From Ornithinimicrobium cryptoxanthini (GTDB lineage: Bacteria; Actinomycetota; Actinomycetes; Actinomycetales; Dermatophilaceae): a stretch of 64,000 nt of DNA. The notes under the pieces are model-generated. The model saw nothing but the letters and a program-made list of their open reading frames with translations, searched no databases and had not been told where the DNA came from. A program made the translations under genes and the position numbers. The DNA is taken from contig NZ_CP099490.1 in the NCBI RefSeq assembly GCF_023923205.1, positions 1,488,001-1,552,000 on the forward strand, written 5' to 3'. Below are positions 47,984 through 55,312 of this stretch, in pieces (positions within the stretch are counted from its first letter, which is position 1; every line of letters begins with the position of its first letter).

Positions 47984-48912
47984 CCGCCACCGAACTCTCT
48001 GCCTCGCTGGCGACCGTCGTCGGCGAGCGCTATCGCCCCCTGGACGTGCCCGTGCGTGGTGGGACGATGCGGGTCGCCGTGTGGGAGCCGCGCAGCGGTG
48101 ACCCGCAGGCCCCGACCATCGTCGCCGTGCACGGGATCACCTCCTCCCACGTCGCGTGGGCGCTGGTCGCGCAGGCGCTGCCGGACGTGCGGATCGTCGC
48201 CCCGGACCTGCGCGGTCGCGGTGGCTCACGCGACCTGCCGGCGCCCTACGGCATGCCCAGCCACGCCGACGACGTCGCGACCGTCCTGGACTTCCTGGAC
48301 GTCGAGCAGGCCGTTGCCGTCGGGCACTCCATGGGCGCCTTCGTCTCCCTGGTGCTGGCCCACCGGCACCCGGAGAAGGTCAGCTCGCTGGTCCTCGTCG
48401 ATGGCGGTATGCCGTTGCTCCCGCCTCCCGGCGTCGCACCGGAGGACCTGGCCTCGGCCGTCCTGGGGCCCGCCGCAGAGCGGCTGGAGATGACCTTCCC
48501 GGACCTGGCGGCATACGAGGAGATCTGGCGCAACCACCCGGCGTTCAGCGAGTGGGTCGACCTGACGACCGCCTATGTGGACTATGACCTGGTGCCCGCT
48601 GAGGGCGGTGCCTTCCGCCCGGCCACCCGCGTCGAGGCGCTCCACGAGGACATCCGCGAGCTGGTGGACGGCGACTCGCTGTTGACGGCCCTGTCCAACC
48701 TGCGGCACCCGACCTCCTGGCTGGTCGCCCCGCGGGGTCTGATGGATGAGGTGCCGCCGCTCTATCCGGACAGTGCGCGAGAGCACTGGGTCGCGGCGCA
48801 CCCCGAGGTGCGCATGGTGGCGGTCGAGGACGTCAACCACTACACGATCGTGATGCTGCAGCGCGGCGTCGACCAGGTGATCCCGCTGGTCCGCGAGGCC
48901 CTCGCGCGCTGA
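47980..48912 (+). CDS. Alpha/beta-hydrolase, probable esterase
   Basis: 310 aa. HGITSSHVAW (oxyanion-hole HG), nucleophile elbow VGHSMGAF and a late VEDVNHYTIV His give the Ser-Asp-His set of an alpha/beta hydrolase. A helical lid lies at about 150-215. As the last gene of the operon it may cleave an imported ester, for example a hydroxybutyrate oligomer, before the dehydrogenase acts (inference). GTG 47980 is chosen for the GTGA overlap. Confidence 0.84.
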   Translation: MTATELSASLATVVGERYRPLDVPVRGGTMRVAVWEPRSGDPQAPTIVAVHGITSSHVAWALVAQALPDVRIVAPDLRGRGGSRDLPAPYGMPSHADDVATVLDFLDVEQAVAVGHSMGAFVSLVLAHRHPEKVSSLVLVDGGMPLLPPPGVAPEDLASAVLGPAAERLEMTFPDLAAYEEIWRNHPAFSEWVDLTTAYVDYDLVPAEGGAFRPATRVEALHEDIRELVDGDSLLTALSNLRHPTSWLVAPRGLMDEVPPLYPDSAREHWVAAHPEVRMVAVEDVNHYTIVMLQRGVDQVIPLVREALAR

Positions 48913-48996
48913 TGGTGCGCAGGGACGTTGCCCGGGTCTGGTGACGATCAGATCACGATTGACGGTGCTGTCCCGTCCCGGACGTAGTGTGCACTC

Positions 48997-50703
48997 GTGA
49001 CATCCCGTGGCTGGCCCGCGCGGGTGGTGGTCGCGGCGGCTCTCGGGTGGTTCCTGGCACTGACGGTGCTGCCACCGCGCGGAGGGCCGGTGCCGGCCCT
49101 GACCCGCGTCTTCGACCCTGATCTCGACTTCCTGCTGTGGCCCTGGGAGTGGGCCCAGGCAGACCCGCGACTGGTGCCCATCCTGCTGATGGCCCTCGTG
49201 GGCGCGCTGCTGGTGCGGGCTCCCCGATGGCTGGCCGTCGTGCCAGTGGTGCCGGTCGTGGTCGAGGCCTGGCAGTTCCTGGTGCCGGGACTGGGGCAGG
49301 TCGCCTCGGCCCGCGATGTGGCGCACGCGTGGATCGGGCTCGCGACCGGTGCACTCGTCGGCGCGGTGCTCTGGGCCTCGGCGCGTCTCGTCGACCGGCT
49401 GGTGAGGCGTTCGAGCCAGAAGCGGGCTGCCGGCGCGGTCCGGAGCGCCGCGCGGGCGCGTCGCACAGCCCTGGCCGCCGGGCTCACCGCGGTCCTGCTG
49501 CTGGGTGCCTCGAGCGTCTGGCCCCGCGCCGACGGGGAAGCCGTCGCCGCCGGGCCGACGGTTGGACCCCAGGGTGCGCTGCTGGGTGCCGAGTTCCACG
49601 GTGCAGAGGTCCACGGTGCTCAGGTCCACGGTGCAGGGGGGCACACCGCGGGACCGGGCGCGGCGGCGACGGAGTGGCTGAGGGCCGGTGGGCTGCCGGG
49701 TGAGGGCACGGCATACGAGCACATGGCCGAGGTCGCGCTGTGGGACCTCTATCTGCTCACCCGTGACCCGTTGCCACCGGCCGGTCCAGGGGCCCGGTGG
49801 GACTACTTCTGGCCGCGGGACGGGGCCTTCGTGGCCGTGGCCCTGCTGCGGACCGGGCACGCTGCTGACGCGGTCGCCATCCTGGAGCAGCAGAGCCAGC
49901 TCTATCTGGACCCGCTCTATGGGTTTGATGCTCGCTATCTCCTCGACGGGCAGCGGGTCATCGACGACCCACGCGGTGCCCAGGTGGACGGGTGCGGCTG
50001 GGTGCTGTGGGCGATCCATGAGGTCACCCGGACCACCGATGTGCCGAAGGGGGTCGCCGGGCTGCGCGACAGGTGCACCGAGCAGGTCCTCCGGGCGACC
50101 GGTGGGGGCACGCGACTGCCCGCGCCCAGTCCCGACTACTGGGAGCGCGCCACCTTTGACCGCCTGCTCGGGGCCAGCGCACCGCTGCTGCTCGGGCTCG
50201 ACTCCGCGGCTGCCGACTACCGCGCGGGCGGAGAGGCGGAGCGGGCCGAGTCACTGCTCAAGGCGGCCGAGTCGTTCAGGGCCGAGGTCGCCAGCTCCTT
50301 CGGGCCGACGTTCTCCCGGACCACCCGTGGTGGTGGCGGCCTGGACGCGGCGACCGCGATGCTCATGCCGCCCTTCAGCGCGGACCCGCTGCCCGGCGTC
50401 CGCGAGGCATGGGAGGGCTACCAGGAGGGGGCGTCACGCCCGGGGGGTGGCCTGGCGCCCGGCACGGACTGGAAGCAGGACGGGGTCTCCTGGACTCCAG
50501 AGGTGGCGTTGGTCGCCCTCACCGCCGCCGCTGACGCTCAGACGGGGGTCGCGACGGCCTGGCTGGACTGGCTGGACGCCCATCGCGCGCCGTGGGGATC
50601 ACTGCCGGAGAAGATCGGCCCGGACGGCACACCCGGTGGCTCGGCGCCCCTGGGCTGGACGAGTTCCCTGGTGCTGCTCACGCTGGTGGAACTGGGTCTG
50701 TAG
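48997..50703 (+). CDS. VanZ-like membrane domain fused to glycoside hydrolase family 15-like domain
   Basis: 568 aa. Residues 1-125 are a VanZ-like membrane domain with four helices. A basic cytosolic loop (about 130-155) and one more helix lead to an exported C-terminal domain (about 220-568) like glucoamylase. That domain shows RWDYFWPRDGAFVAVALL, YWERATFDRLLG, DWKQDGVSWTPEVAL and LPEKIGPDGTPGGSAPLGWT (PE as catalytic base region). Between them lie four GAxxH pentapeptides. Leaderless GTG start: TAGTGT ends six bases upstream. Substrate unknown; acts outside the cell. Confidence 0.8.
   Translation: MTSRGWPARVVVAAALGWFLALTVLPPRGGPVPALTRVFDPDLDFLLWPWEWAQADPRLVPILLMALVGALLVRAPRWLAVVPVVPVVVEAWQFLVPGLGQVASARDVAHAWIGLATGALVGAVLWASARLVDRLVRRSSQKRAAGAVRSAARARRTALAAGLTAVLLLGASSVWPRADGEAVAAGPTVGPQGALLGAEFHGAEVHGAQVHGAGGHTAGPGAAATEWLRAGGLPGEGTAYEHMAEVALWDLYLLTRDPLPPAGPGARWDYFWPRDGAFVAVALLRTGHAADAVAILEQQSQLYLDPLYGFDARYLLDGQRVIDDPRGAQVDGCGWVLWAIHEVTRTTDVPKGVAGLRDRCTEQVLRATGGGTRLPAPSPDYWERATFDRLLGASAPLLLGLDSAAADYRAGGEAERAESLLKAAESFRAEVASSFGPTFSRTTRGGGGLDAATAMLMPPFSADPLPGVREAWEGYQEGASRPGGGLAPGTDWKQDGVSWTPEVALVALTAAADAQTGVATAWLDWLDAHRAPWGSLPEKIGPDGTPGGSAPLGWTSSLVLLTLVELGL
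49585..49644 (+). repeat. Four in-frame 15-bp repeats (GAEFH/GAEVH/GAQVH/GAGGH)
   Basis: Four consecutive 15-base units (49585, 49600, 49615, 49630) of the type GGTGCAGAGGTCCAC encode pentapeptides with a His at every fifth place. They lie just outside the membrane in the VanZ-GH15 fusion and form a linker that could bind metal. Confidence 0.8.
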
Positions 50704-50723
50704 CGCCGCCTTCGCGAGCACGG

Positions 50724-50772
50724 CCCTCGTCCGCACGCCCCTCGGTCCGCACGACCCTCGCTCGGTCCGCAC
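50724..50772. repeat. Short tandem repeat CCCTCGGTCCGCACG, three imperfect units
   Basis: Units at 50724, 50738 and 50754 vary from 14 to 19 bases. They lie between the convergent VanZ-GH15 and ASCH genes and may form part of the shared 3' region. Confidence 0.6.
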
Positions 50773-50781
50773 GCCCCCGGG

Positions 50782-51282
50782 CTAGGAGTCCGCGGTGTCC
50801 GCAGCGTGCAGGACGATGAACTCCTCGAGCACGACGGGCATGTCGTCGGTGACGGGGGCCCCGCCGCCCGACTTCTCGAAGAAGGCGCGGTGCACCTCGC
50901 GCCAGTGCTCCAGGCTGAGATCGCCCTCACCCTCCGCCTCCGCGTGCGCCGCGCCCACCTCGGCGAAGGGCACCGTGCGCACCTGGGTCGTCTGGACCAG
51001 TGCACGGGGGTGGCCTGCGCCATCGGTGATGATCGACAGGTCGCCGTCGGTCGGCACGACGTCGTCGCCGTCGGAGTAGTCCCGCAGGGCCGAGGACGTC
51101 GCGGTCTTGGTGCCGGCCAGCACCAGCGCCAGCAGTTCGTCGGCCTCCTCAGGGCTGGCGCCAAAGGACCAGACCGGGGGCGCGAGGGTCTCGCGGGCGT
51201 TGACCCCGAGATAGCCGGGCACCCGGTTGACCTTGGCCCGCAGGCGGGCGTCATCCCAGAAGGACTGGATCTCGTCGCTCAT
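50782..51282 (-). CDS. ASCH-domain protein
   Basis: 166 aa. The ASCH fold (PUA-like, RNA-binding) covers about residues 30-160, with SFGASPEEADELLALVLAGTKTATSSALRDY and the later DLSLEHWREVHRAFF. Some family members are RNases or amidohydrolases; function here is unknown. Short tandem repeats flank the gene on both sides. Confidence 0.82.
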   Translation of the reverse strand: MSDEIQSFWDDARLRAKVNRVPGYLGVNARETLAPPVWSFGASPEEADELLALVLAGTKTATSSALRDYSDGDDVVPTDGDLSIITDGAGHPRALVQTTQVRTVPFAEVGAAHAEAEGEGDLSLEHWREVHRAFFEKSGGGAPVTDDMPVVLEEFIVLHAADTADS

Positions 51283-51332
51283 CGCTTGACCCTATCGGTG
51301 CGCCATCGCCCGCAGCGGGACCGGCACGCGTG

Positions 51333-51380
51333 GTCAGTGCTGGTCGCCGTCAGTGCTGGTCGTGGTCAGCGTTGGTCGCG
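51333..51380. repeat. 16-bp tandem repeat, three units
   Basis: GTCAGTGCTGGTCGCC at 51333, GTCAGTGCTGGTCGTG at 51349 and GTCAGCGTTGGTCGCG at 51365. The third unit contains the stop codon and last codons of the DUF2304 gene. Confidence 0.75.
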
Positions 51381-51734
51381 CTCCTGCGGCGCGGACCGCA
51401 GGGCGAGCTCGCGCGCCAGGATCGTGTTCTGCGCCTCCAGCTGGCGCATCCGCCGATAGCTGGCGGCGACATAGCCCAGGAACGTGATCGTCAGGCCATA
51501 GAGCAGCAGGTCCGCGCCACGACCGACCCCGACCGCGCGGGCGACCTGCGTGAGCAGCGGGGGGAACACCACGGCCATGGCAGCGAGGACGACGAAGCCG
51601 ACCAGCAGGAGGCGACGGACGGCCTGATGGCTGGCGCCGGCGGTGGACCGGGTCAGCAGCACCGTGACGCCGACGATCGCGACGAGCAGGATGACCTTGA
51701 TGATCATCTGGTCGAGCAGGGGTTGGTCCAGCAT
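51366..51734 (-). CDS. DUF2304 small membrane protein
   Basis: 122 aa with three hydrophobic helices (about 10-28, 40-60, 73-92) and a C-terminal coiled-coil-like segment (RRMRQLEAQNTILARELALR). DUF2304 proteins are regularly found next to family 2 glycosyltransferases, as here (ten bases downstream of the GT2 stop), and probably help in polyprenyl-linked glycan synthesis. Confidence 0.82.
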   Translation of the reverse strand: MLDQPLLDQMIIKVILLVAIVGVTVLLTRSTAGASHQAVRRLLLVGFVVLAAMAVVFPPLLTQVARAVGVGRGADLLLYGLTITFLGYVAASYRRMRQLEAQNTILARELALRSAPQERDQR

Positions 51735-51744
51735 CGGTGCGTCC

Positions 51745-52440
51745 TCACTTCACGATCGTGTCGATCAGGATGTTGATCGAGTTCATCAACGACTGACCCT
51801 TCTTGCGGGAGTAGTCCGTATAAAGAATGTGCACCGGGTGCTCGACCCACGGCAACCTGGTCCGGGCGAGCTGGAGCACGATCTCGGTGGCGTGGGCCAT
51901 CCGGTTCTGCTCGAGCCGCAGACTCTGGGCGGCGTCGCGCCGGATGACGCGCAGCCCGTTGTGCGCATCGGACAGGCGCAGGCCGGTCTGCTGGTTGGTG
52001 ATCCAGACGGCACCCCACAGGATGATCCGCCGCAGGAAGCCGGGCTTGGTCCGTTTGTCCAGGAACCGGGAGCCGAAGACGATGGCCACGTCCTCGTCCC
52101 TGGCCCGCTGGACCATCTGGGCCGCCTCCTGCACCTGGTGCTGGCCGTCGGCGTCGAACGTGACGACATACGCCGCGTCGGTGGCCTGCAGGACATAGCT
52201 GATGCCGGTCTGCAGGGCTGCTCCCTGCCCGAGGTTGAACGGGTGGGTGACCACGACCGCCCCCGCCCGGCGAGCCTCGACCGCCGAGCCGTCCGTGGAG
52301 GCGTCGTCCACGCACACGATGTGCGGGAACGTGCCGAGTGCCCCGGCGACGACCTCCGCGATCACGGTCGCCTCGTTGAACAGGGGTATGACGAGCCACG
52401 CGTCCTGGACAGGTCCAGCGACCGGGGGCGTTAGGCTCAT
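51745..52440 (-). CDS. Family 2 glycosyltransferase (dolichol-phosphate-sugar synthase-like)
   Basis: 231 aa. The GT-A fold shows WLVIPLFNEATVI at the N-terminus, VDDASTDGS, HPFNLGQGAALQTGI and the metal-binding VTFDADGQHQ. Such enzymes move a sugar from a nucleotide donor to polyprenyl phosphate or a glycan. ATG 52440 is chosen because homology starts there; the longer frame reads into the divergent acetyltransferase gene. Confidence 0.86.
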   Translation of the reverse strand: MSLTPPVAGPVQDAWLVIPLFNEATVIAEVVAGALGTFPHIVCVDDASTDGSAVEARRAGAVVVTHPFNLGQGAALQTGISYVLQATDAAYVVTFDADGQHQVQEAAQMVQRARDEDVAIVFGSRFLDKRTKPGFLRRIILWGAVWITNQQTGLRLSDAHNGLRVIRRDAAQSLRLEQNRMAHATEIVLQLARTRLPWVEHPVHILYTDYSRKKGQSLMNSINILIDTIVK

Positions 52441-52486
52441 GTCTGCATTGTCTCCCACGCCAGGACCAACACCTTGGAGGACGCCG

Positions 52487-53083
52487 GTGGCGACCCGCAT
52501 TGTCGACAGCGCAGAGGTCTCGGACGACGCCACCATCGGTGACGGCACCTCGGTCTGGCACCTCGCGCAGGTCCGGGAGGGAGCGGTCCTCGGGCAGGGC
52601 TGCATCATCGGGCGAGGCGCCTACATCGGCACGGGGGTGCGACTGGGCGACCACTGCAAGGTGCAGAACTACGCCCTGGTCTATGAGCCGGCGGTGCTGG
52701 CGGACGGTGTGTTTATCGGCCCGGCCGTGGTGCTGACCAACGACACGTTTCCCCGGGCCATCAACCCGGACGGCAGCCTCAAGAGTGCCGACGATTGGGA
52801 GCCGGTCGGGGTCACGATCGGGCGCGGCGCCTCCATCGGCGCGCGTTCCGTGTGCGTCGCGCCAGTCACGATCGGGGCCTGGGCGACTGTCGCGGCCGGT
52901 GCCGTGGTGACCAAGGACGTGCCCGACCACGCCCTCGTGGCGGGGGTCCCGGCTCGGCGCATCGGCTGGGTCGGCGAGGCCGGCCACCCGCTGCGCGAGG
53001 ATGGTCCCGGCCGGTGGTCCTGTCCGGTGAGCGGCACGGCATACGAAGAGCATGAGCAGACCCTGCGGAAGGTGGAGCTATGA
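52487..53083 (+). CDS. Sugar N-acetyltransferase, left-handed beta-helix (WbpD/WlbB-like)
   Basis: 198 aa of hexapeptide repeats (VLGQGCIIGRGAYIGTGVRLGD ... GVTIGRGASIGARSVC). NDTFPRAINPDG is typical of WbpD-type enzymes that acetylate the 3-amino group of a UDP-2-acetamido-3-amino-uronate. The next two genes encode matching aminotransferase and dehydrogenase. GTG start follows GGAGG. The gene ends in CGGAAGGTGGAGCTATGA, which recurs 77 bases later at the aminotransferase start. Confidence 0.85.
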   Translation: MATRIVDSAEVSDDATIGDGTSVWHLAQVREGAVLGQGCIIGRGAYIGTGVRLGDHCKVQNYALVYEPAVLADGVFIGPAVVLTNDTFPRAINPDGSLKSADDWEPVGVTIGRGASIGARSVCVAPVTIGAWATVAAGAVVTKDVPDHALVAGVPARRIGWVGEAGHPLREDGPGRWSCPVSGTAYEEHEQTLRKVEL

Positions 53084-53160
53084 GGTGCGACAGGACCAGC
53101 GAGGACACGAGCTTGCGAGGCCCGGAGCGGGCCGCGGAGCACCGGAAGGTGGAACTATGA
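53066..53160 (+). repeat. 18-bp direct repeat flanking 59 bp at a gene junction
   Basis: CGGAAGGTGGAGCTATGA (53066-53083) and CGGAAGGTGGAACTATGA (53143-53160) differ at one base. The first ends the acetyltransferase gene (TGA); the second is the ribosome site and ATG of the aminotransferase. The ancestral junction was probably a single ATGA overlap later split by an insertion or duplication. Confidence 0.85.
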
Positions 53161-54272
53161 GTGAACTGGCGATGATCCCGGCGGCGAGGCCGATTATTGG
53201 TGATGAGGAGCGGGCGGCTGTTGATCGGGTGATGCGTTCGGGGATGGTGGCGCAGGGTCCGGAGGTGGCGGCGTTTGAGGAGGAGTTCGCGGCGCAGCTG
53301 GTGGGTGGGCGCACGTGTGTGGCGGTGAACTCGGGGACGTCGGGGTTGCATCTGGGGTTGTTGGCGGCGGGGATCGGTCTTGGGGATGAGGTGATCGTGC
53401 CGTCGTTCACGTTTGCGGCGACGGCGAACTCGGTGGCGTTGACGGGGGCGACGCCGGTGTTTGCGGACATTGAGGCGGACACGTTCAACTTGGACCCGGT
53501 CAGTGTGCGGGCTGCGGTGACGGATGCGACGGCGGCGATCATGCCGGTGCATCTGTATGGTCACCCGGCGGACCTGGCTGGTCTGCAGGGGGTCGCGGAC
53601 GAGGCGGGGTTGCAGCTGTTTGAGGACGCGGCGCAGGCGCACGGGGCGCGGTATGCCGGTGCGCCGGTGGGTTCGTTCGGCACGTTTGGAATGTTCAGTT
53701 TGTATCCGACGAAGAACATGACCTCGGGTGAGGGGGGCATGGTGGCGTGTGAGGATGAGGAGATCGCCCGGGGGGTGCGGTTGTTGCGCAACCAGGGGAT
53801 GGAGAAGCAGTACGAGAACGAGCTGGTGGGGTTGAACAACCGGATGACGGATATCCACGCGGCGATCGGGCGGGTGCAGCTGACCAAGGTGGAGGCGTGG
53901 ACGGCGGCGCGGCAGGCCAACGCGGCGTGGTTGGACGCGAACCTGTCCGGGGTGGTGGTGCCGCCGGTGCGGGCGGGGTGCACGCACGTGTATCACCAGT
54001 ACACGGTGCGGTTGGAGGGCGCGAGCGGGGCTGAGCGGGACGCGGTGGTGGCGGCGTTGCGTGAGGAGCACAAGGTGGGGTGTGGGGTGTACTACCCGAT
54101 CCCGAACCATGAGCTGGTGTCGTTGGCGCGGTTCGCCCCGGAGCATGAGCTGCCGGTGACGGCGCGGGCGGCGGCTGAGGTGATCAGCCTGCCGGTGCAC
54201 CCGTCGCTGAGCCAGGAGGACCTGGAGCGGATCGCGGCCGCCGTCACCACGGTTGTGGGGGCGGGTTCCTGA
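53157..54272 (+). CDS. DegT/DnrJ/EryC1-family sugar aminotransferase (WbpE-like)
   Basis: 371 aa, PLP-dependent. NSGTSGLHLGLLAAGIG, PSFTFAATANS, EDAAQAHGA and the PLP Lys in SLYPTKNMTSGEGG are visible. It would convert a 3-keto nucleotide sugar to the 3-amino form using glutamate. It lies between acetyltransferase and dehydrogenase genes of the same pathway. Codon style is distinct: most codons end in G (gcg, gtg, ggg, ttg), unlike the C-ending style of neighbours, which suggests acquisition by recombination. Confidence 0.88.
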   Translation: MSELAMIPAARPIIGDEERAAVDRVMRSGMVAQGPEVAAFEEEFAAQLVGGRTCVAVNSGTSGLHLGLLAAGIGLGDEVIVPSFTFAATANSVALTGATPVFADIEADTFNLDPVSVRAAVTDATAAIMPVHLYGHPADLAGLQGVADEAGLQLFEDAAQAHGARYAGAPVGSFGTFGMFSLYPTKNMTSGEGGMVACEDEEIARGVRLLRNQGMEKQYENELVGLNNRMTDIHAAIGRVQLTKVEAWTAARQANAAWLDANLSGVVVPPVRAGCTHVYHQYTVRLEGASGAERDAVVAALREEHKVGCGVYYPIPNHELVSLARFAPEHELPVTARAAAEVISLPVHPSLSQEDLERIAAAVTTVVGAGS

Positions 54273-55312
54273 TGGGCGCGTGGGGTGGCACCGATGGTGG
54301 CCCGTCGGGTGCGGTGGTCCCGGAGGGGCAGCCGATCCGGATGGGGTTGATCGGGTTGGGCGCGATGGGGCGCCACCATGCGCGGGTGATCCGTGAGGTG
54401 GAGGGGATGGAGCTGGTCGCGGTTGCTGATGCGCAGGGCGATAAGCACGGGGTGGCCCGTGAGCTGGAGGTGTTGCCGGATGTGGCGGCGTTGATCGGTG
54501 AGGGGATCGACGCGGCGATGGTGGCGGTGCCGACGTATCTGCATGAGCAGGTGGCGTTGGAGCTGGCCGGCGCGGGGGTGCACGCGATGATCGAGAAGCC
54601 GATCGCGGCGACGGTGGCCGAGGGGGAGGCGGTCGCGGCGGCGTTTGCGGACGCTGGCCTGGTGGGGTGTGTGGGTTATGTCGAGCGGTGCAACCCGGCG
54701 CTGTTGGAGATGCGGCACCGGATCGAGGCCGGTGAGCTGGGGGATGTTTATCAGATCACCACCTCGCGGCAGGGGCCGTTCCCGGCGCGGATCGCGGATG
54801 TGGGGGTGGTGAAGGACCTGGCGACTCATGATGTGGATCTGACGTCCTGGATCGCGCAGTCGCCCTATGCGATGGTCAGCGCGCAGGTCACGCACCGGTC
54901 GGGGCGTGAGCACGAGGACATGATGGTGGCCTCGGGGCGGTTGGCCAACGGGATCATCGTCAACCACATCGTGAACTGGCTCTCGCCGTTAAAGGTGCGT
55001 GAGACGGTCGCGACGGGGGAGAAGGGTTCGTTCGTGGCCAACACCCTCTCGGGGGACCTGACCTATGTGGCCAATGGTGATGTGCGTTCGGACTGGGACC
55101 GGGTCACCGTGTTCCGGGGCGTCTCCGAGGGCGACTCGATCCGCTATGCGATCGCCAAGCGGGAGCCCCTGCGGGTGGAGCAGGAGAACTTCCGGGATCG
55201 CTTGTGGGGCAGGGAGTCTGAGTCGGTCAGCATGTCCGAGGGCGTGCACGCGCTCAAGGTCGTCGAGGCGGTGCTCGAGTCCGCCGCCAGCGGCACGACC
55301 GTCGGGCTGTGA
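54272..55312 (+). CDS. Gfo/Idh/MocA-family sugar dehydrogenase (WbpB/WlbA-like)
   Basis: 346 aa. Rossmann fold MGLIGLGAMGRHHARVI (about 24-40), AVADAQGD, AMIEKPIAAT with the family EKP and a DVGVVKDLATHDVDL His/Asp site. WlbA-type enzymes oxidise UDP-GlcNAcA at C3 to feed the aminotransferase. The start overlaps the aminotransferase stop by one base. The G-ending codon style of the previous gene continues until about 55070 and then reverts to the local style inside this gene. Confidence 0.86.
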   Translation: MGAWGGTDGGPSGAVVPEGQPIRMGLIGLGAMGRHHARVIREVEGMELVAVADAQGDKHGVARELEVLPDVAALIGEGIDAAMVAVPTYLHEQVALELAGAGVHAMIEKPIAATVAEGEAVAAAFADAGLVGCVGYVERCNPALLEMRHRIEAGELGDVYQITTSRQGPFPARIADVGVVKDLATHDVDLTSWIAQSPYAMVSAQVTHRSGREHEDMMVASGRLANGIIVNHIVNWLSPLKVRETVATGEKGSFVANTLSGDLTYVANGDVRSDWDRVTVFRGVSEGDSIRYAIAKREPLRVEQENFRDRLWGRESESVSMSEGVHALKVVEAVLESAASGTTVGL

